Assembly (NCBI GenBank): GCA_904398655.1
Contig: CAJFPF010000134.1
Span: 19,251-83,250 of the forward strand
Reading direction: 5' to 3'
Length of the DNA: 64,000 bases
Source of the DNA: an uncultured Anaerotruncus sp.
Lineage (GTDB): Bacteria > Bacillota > Clostridia > Oscillospirales > Ruminococcaceae
The notes under the pieces are model-generated. The model had not been told where the DNA came from and did not search any database. It saw only the letters and a program-made list of their open reading frames with translations. Within the stretch, counting starts at the first letter, position 1; each line of letters opens with the position of its first letter. Below, in pieces: positions 60,780-64,000 of this stretch. A program made the translations under genes and the position numbers.

Positions 60780-62090
60780 TCAGAGCCCCAACCCAGCGGC
60801 CCAGGACGCGATCTGATCGGCACTGTCCGCCACCTCATTCCGGGAGATGGTCAGACCGTCCTCCCTTACCGTAGCGCCAGGCTGCAGCTCTGCAATCGTG
60901 CGTTCTGTCCGGGAGAAACCGCTGCCGCCGTGCGGGCAGAAGGGGATGATGGTTTTTCCGGAAAGGTCATACGTCTCTAAAAAGGTGTACAGCGGCATCG
61001 GCAGATCCCCCCACCAATTGGGATAACCCAAAAGGATGGTGTCGTACTGGTCCAAATTTTCAATATGAGTGGAGAGTTCTGGACGGGCTTCTTCCTCCTG
61101 CTCCTGTGCCGCTTGATCTACCAAGGGATCGTGATCCAGGGGATATTGTTGGACGGTCTCTATACGGAATAGATCTCCCCCCACCGTTTCCTGGATGATA
61201 TGGGCCATATACTCCACATTGCCCATCACTTGACCGTCTCGTACCACAATGCTCGCCCCGGCTACGGCATCTACACCATTGGTGCTCACATCCTCCGGCA
61301 TGGTGAAGTAGGCGATGAGCGTATGGGAGCCCTCCTCTTCCACAGTGGCAGCGGGAACCGCCTCTGAGGTGAACAGGTCCAATCCATCCAACCAATTCTG
61401 TACGTCCTCTTGGCTGACACGGGAGGAAAACCTCTGGCCCTCCTGCCAGTTGCCGGTACCAGCCAATTCCGCCAGCAATTCACCGCTTTCACCCAGGCCG
61501 GAGCTGGCAGAGGTGCAGAAGGGGATCACCGTTTTACCTGTGAAGTCATTGGATTCCACGAAGGTATCCACCGGCCAGGCCGCAACGCCCCACCAGATGG
61601 GGTACCCGATGAATACCGTGTCATAGCGATCCCAGCCATCTACCGTATTGGTTACCAATTCCACCTCCCGGAGGGATTCATCCTCATGTTCCCGGGAGAC
61701 GCGGCTGTCTGGATTGCCATAGTCCAAATCCTCATCGGTATAGGGATCCGCAGGCTCCAGCTCAAACAGGTCACCCCCCGTTATCTGAGCGATGTAGCTG
61801 GCTGCCTCCTCTGTGTTCCCAGTTGCGGAGAAGTATACCACCAGGGTTCCTCCCTTTTCCGTCTCCTCTGGAGGTTGCTCATCCGACGGGTCCGAGCTGA
61901 ACTGCGAGGAGGTTTCCTGCAAGGCTGTCTCCTGCGAGGAGGTCTCTTGCGAGGAAGTCTCCTGGGTAGACAAGCCGGTCTCCTCTTGCAGAGAGGAACT
62001 TTCTGCAGGGGAAGAAGAGGTTCCATTGCCACATGCTACAAGGCTTAAAAGCATCGCAATCCCTAAAAACAACGCGGTCAATTTTTTCAT
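60780..62090 (-). CDS. Lipoprotein with two different flavodoxin domains
   Basis: 436 residues. Lipoprotein signal with lipobox LSLVACGNG, then a low-complexity linker with four near-repeats of ETSSQ (about 45-65). Domain 1 (about 83-245) has the classical phosphate loop YFSATGNTEEAASYIAQITGG and IGYPIWWG. Domain 2 (about 253-436) begins TLIAYFTMPEDVSTNGVDAV, with the extended loop and HGGSGFSRTERTI, like the protein at 4289-5044. So one chain joins both subtypes that are separate lipoproteins in the MerR-linked operon. It should act outside the membrane. It follows the iron alcohol dehydrogenase gene by about 30 bp. Confidence 0.85.
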   Translation of the reverse strand: MKKLTALFLGIAMLLSLVACGNGTSSSPAESSSLQEETGLSTQETSSQETSSQETALQETSSQFSSDPSDEQPPEETEKGGTLVVYFSATGNTEEAASYIAQITGGDLFELEPADPYTDEDLDYGNPDSRVSREHEDESLREVELVTNTVDGWDRYDTVFIGYPIWWGVAAWPVDTFVESNDFTGKTVIPFCTSASSGLGESGELLAELAGTGNWQEGQRFSSRVSQEDVQNWLDGLDLFTSEAVPAATVEEEGSHTLIAYFTMPEDVSTNGVDAVAGASIVVRDGQVMGNVEYMAHIIQETVGGDLFRIETVQQYPLDHDPLVDQAAQEQEEEARPELSTHIENLDQYDTILLGYPNWWGDLPMPLYTFLETYDLSGKTIIPFCPHGGSGFSRTERTIAELQPGATVREDGLTISRNEVADSADQIASWAAGLGL

Positions 62091-62120
62091 ATTGGCTGCT
62101 CCTTTCCGATTTTGAGGCCC

Positions 62121-63287
62121 TTATTCGTAGCACTCTTGGAAGATTTCCAAAATTTCCTCATGCGTCATAGCCTTATAGCTTCCCTGGGAAATTCCGCAGC
62201 TATCGGCAATTTCTTTGAGCTGTTCCCTCTTGGCACCCAACTCCTTCAAAGTAGTGGGCAGGCCGATCTCTTTGATAAAGTTCGCCAGAGCGTTGATACC
62301 GGCTAGAGCCAGTTCCTCATCCGTTTTGCCATCCCGGGCAATCCCCCAAACATGTTCAGCAAAACGGACAAACTTGGGAAGCCCCTCTCTGTAAATGTGC
62401 CGATAGTACACCGGATGGAGGACCGCCAGGCCGCAACCATGGTTGCAGTTGGTGTACGCCCCCAATTGATGTTCCATATTGTGGCATTCAAAGTCACACT
62501 TTTTACCCATTTTGATGACCCGGTTTTCTGCCATGGTAGAATCCCACATCAGATTGGACCGGGCGGTATAATCCTCAGGCGCTTGGATCGCTATCCGCAG
62601 GTTACGGATGACACTTCGCATCAGAGCCTCCATGATATCATCGGAGACGTTGTCCTCGTTGGGCTCGCTGAAATAGGTCTCCATAATATGGGAGAGGATA
62701 TCAAAGCTCCCAGAGATCATCTGTCCCTTCGGCACGCTGAAGGTATAGGTCGGGTCCATCAGGGCAAAGCGGGGATTGAGTTGTGGATAATCCCGTCCGG
62801 TTTTGACCCTCTTTTCCTCGTTGGTGATCACCGCGCCACCGTTGCATTCGCTGCCAGTACCCGCGACGGTGACAATGACACCCAGAGGGAGGGGCTCAAA
62901 ATCGATCACACCAGGACGTGCCCAAAAATCCTCCCAAATGTCTCCACTATACCGGGCGGCCAAAGACACCGCCTTGCAGCAGTCCATAGTGCTGCCGCCT
63001 CCCACGGCCAAGATCATGTCCACATGGTGCTCTCGAGCTAGTTTTGCTCCCTCCTGCACTTTTTGATAGGTGGGGTTGGACATGATACCGGAGAACTCCA
63101 CAATTGTCTTCCCTTTCTCCTGCAGGATACCAACAACCTCATCATAAATTCCGTTTCGTCTGATCGATCCGCCCCCATAGGCCAGTAGAATCGTTTTCGC
63201 CTTCTTGGTCAGACAGGCCAGATACTCCTTTACACAGCCCCTTCCAAAATAGACCTTTGTTGCGTTTTGAAAGATAAAATTGTTCAT
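62121..63287 (-). CDS. Iron-containing alcohol dehydrogenase (paralogue)
   Basis: 388 residues, same subgroup as the protein at 7420-8565. FQNATKVYFGRGC, GGGSTMDCCKAVS, TVAGTGSECNGGAVI, and the metal site LSHIMETYFS with HNMEHQLGAYTNCNHG. ATG 63287 has AGGAGG upstream. It leads the double flavodoxin gene, mirroring the dehydrogenase-then-flavodoxin order of the first locus. Confidence 0.88.
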   Translation of the reverse strand: MNNFIFQNATKVYFGRGCVKEYLACLTKKAKTILLAYGGGSIRRNGIYDEVVGILQEKGKTIVEFSGIMSNPTYQKVQEGAKLAREHHVDMILAVGGGSTMDCCKAVSLAARYSGDIWEDFWARPGVIDFEPLPLGVIVTVAGTGSECNGGAVITNEEKRVKTGRDYPQLNPRFALMDPTYTFSVPKGQMISGSFDILSHIMETYFSEPNEDNVSDDIMEALMRSVIRNLRIAIQAPEDYTARSNLMWDSTMAENRVIKMGKKCDFECHNMEHQLGAYTNCNHGCGLAVLHPVYYRHIYREGLPKFVRFAEHVWGIARDGKTDEELALAGINALANFIKEIGLPTTLKELGAKREQLKEIADSCGISQGSYKAMTHEEILEIFQECYE

Positions 63288-63310
63288 AAAGATTCCTCCT
63301 AAACAAATAC

Positions 63311-63684
63311 TCATTCCTCTTTGCGGACGAAGTCGGGCGTGGAAATAGGGTACCATCGTGCCGGCAGCGACCGGAAAATTAGTTCCAGCGATAAAAGCTC
63401 CTGTATGCCCATCAAGAATTCCCCTACATTGGGCACTCCTTCCGCCGTACTAGCTCTCAACCCGAAACTGTACAATAGACCTGGATCCCGGCGGAACTCC
63501 GTAAGGAAATGCTAGCAGCTTATAGCGCCCCATCTATGGCGCTATCCGATTTCTTTACATGGACAACAGTGGATGATCCTTCCCTACTAAGATTGCTTGG
63601 AAACAGAAATATTTTAGAGTACCTACTCACATACCGGACAAGGGCGACATCAAACTCTTCTGCTGTGATGCGCCGGATTCCCAT
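63311..63684 (-). pseudogene. Possible decayed gene, two reading frames, not recognised
   Basis: Minus strand: a frame from ATG 63684 (MGIRRITAEEFDVALVRYV...) stops at 63520. A second open frame with protein-like composition (HFLTEFRRDPGLLYSFGLRA..., ending RKEE) runs from about 63511 to the stop at 63311. Joining them would need a frame change near 63510-63520. No family was recognised, so this may be chance. It lies between the alcohol dehydrogenase and the terminator at 63727-63752. Confidence 0.25.
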
Positions 63685-63719
63685 GCTTTTCTTTACCTCC
63701 ACCCTCTTGTCCTTCATTA

Positions 63720-63752
63720 TAAAAAAATCGAGGCTTCCGCAGAAGTCTCGAT
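63720..63752 (-). terminator. Minus-strand intrinsic terminator
   Basis: CGAGGCTTC and GAAGTCTCG arms (63729-63737, 63742-63750) with a 4-nt loop, followed on the minus strand by seven T. What transcript it ends is unclear, since no gene lies between it and the tRNA. Confidence 0.7.
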
Positions 63753-63869
63753 TCGTTATGAAGTCTTTACTTGAAGGTTAATAGAAAATAGAGGGGGGTG
63801 GGGGAAACCGAGGGTTCCCTATCATACATTGAACGATTAAAAGAAGGGGATAACCCCGCCGCAGCGACC
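63753..63869. other. Short non-coding gap
   Basis: No gene seen. It holds a G-rich run (GAGGGGGGTGGGGG) near 63791-63804 and a small GGGGATAACCCC hairpin near 63846-63857. Confidence 0.4.
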
Positions 63870-63923
63870 CTCCGCCAAATAAAAAAAGACACCCGATTGG
63901 GTGTCTTTTTTTATTTGGCGGAG
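63870..63923 (-). terminator. tRNA terminator: 25-bp perfect inverted repeat reaching into the tRNA 3' end
   Basis: Left arm 63870-63894 and right arm 63899-63923 are perfectly complementary, with loop GATT. The core GACACCC/GGGTGTC with A/T runs is an ordinary terminator. The outer part, CTCCGCCAAAT, is an exact inverted copy of the last bases of the tRNA. Confidence 0.8.
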
Positions 63924-64000
63924 ATGGAGAGATTCGAACTCTCGAGGAGCTTTTGACCCCTACACGATTTCCAGTCGTGCGCCCTCGACCAGCTAGGCGA
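63916..64000 (-). tRNA. tRNA-Ser (anticodon GGA), 5' end beyond the window
   Basis: Minus strand. The anticodon arm CACGACTGGAAATCGTG gives loop CTGGAAA and anticodon GGA, reading UCC/UCU. The long variable arm (GGGGTCAAAAGCTCCTC region) marks a class II tRNA. The T-arm is GAGAG-TTCGAAT-CTCTC, then acceptor strand CATCTCC, discriminator G and an encoded CCA (63918-63916). About eight bases of the 5' acceptor strand lie outside the window. Confidence 0.92.

Overview
The window looks like the chromosome of an anaerobic, spore-forming Firmicute of class Clostridia, most like gut Oscillospiraceae (Flavonifractor/Pseudoflavonifractor-type). This is an inference from the moderately high GC, strong AGGAGG-type ribosome binding sites, the conserved block spoVB-mazG-hup-rqcP-yabP-yabQ-divIC-S1 protein (22.4-27.4 kb), a free-standing Spo0A-type DNA-binding domain, and many flavodoxin, ferredoxin and alcohol dehydrogenase genes. 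No phage, plasmid or intact insertion sequence was recognised. About 55 protein genes, one partial tRNA, one riboswitch and one decayed CRISPR array are described.

Layout. 0-2.4 kb: the end of an unknown gene, then a DUF1538 membrane protein followed by a doubled PII-like protein. 2.4-4.3 kb: mtnA, and behind it a relic type I-C-like CRISPR array with no cas genes in the window. 4.3-10 kb: a MerR (AdhR/NmlR-like) regulator divergent from a six-gene operon (flavodoxin/ferredoxin protein, iron alcohol dehydrogenase, two lipoprotein flavodoxins, a lipoprotein hydrolase, a lipoprotein cyclophilin-like protein). Its promoter has the 19-bp spacer typical of MerR activation. 10-12.5 kb: a 2-hydroxyacid dehydrogenase and a trans-sulfuration enzyme. 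12.7-15.1 kb: a TetR regulator with near-identical operators in front of itself and in front of a DUF362-flavodoxin pair. 15.2-18.1 kb: a P-type ATPase behind a yybP-ykoY (Mn2+) riboswitch. 18.1-27.4 kb: housekeeping and sporulation genes. 27.5-32.6 kb: a branched-chain amino acid ABC transporter (liv). 32.7-38.4 kb: pncB, a glycosyltransferase, a flavoprotein and a MATE exporter.

38.4-53.4 kb holds a run of twelve genes on the minus strand between a perfect consensus promoter and a strong terminator: SLC13 transporter, MalY/PatB C-S lyase, OppABCDF-like peptide transporter, FAD oxidoreductase, MmgE/PrpD protein, a divergent EPSP-synthase homologue, LacI regulator and M20 dipeptidase. It looks like a dedicated import-and-catabolism operon for an unidentified peptide-like or acidic substrate, and it is the most novel-looking locus here.

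53.5-64 kb: a citramalate synthase, a nitroreductase, an aldo/keto reductase - secondary alcohol dehydrogenase - aldo/keto reductase set, a second MATE exporter, a second lipoprotein flavodoxin (two different flavodoxin domains in one chain) with a second iron alcohol dehydrogenase, possible gene debris, and tRNA-Ser(GGA) cut by the window end.

Start codons were moved from the longest open frame wherever a Shine-Dalgarno sequence or the family N-terminus pointed to an internal start. All family assignments come from reading motifs by eye; no database search was run.
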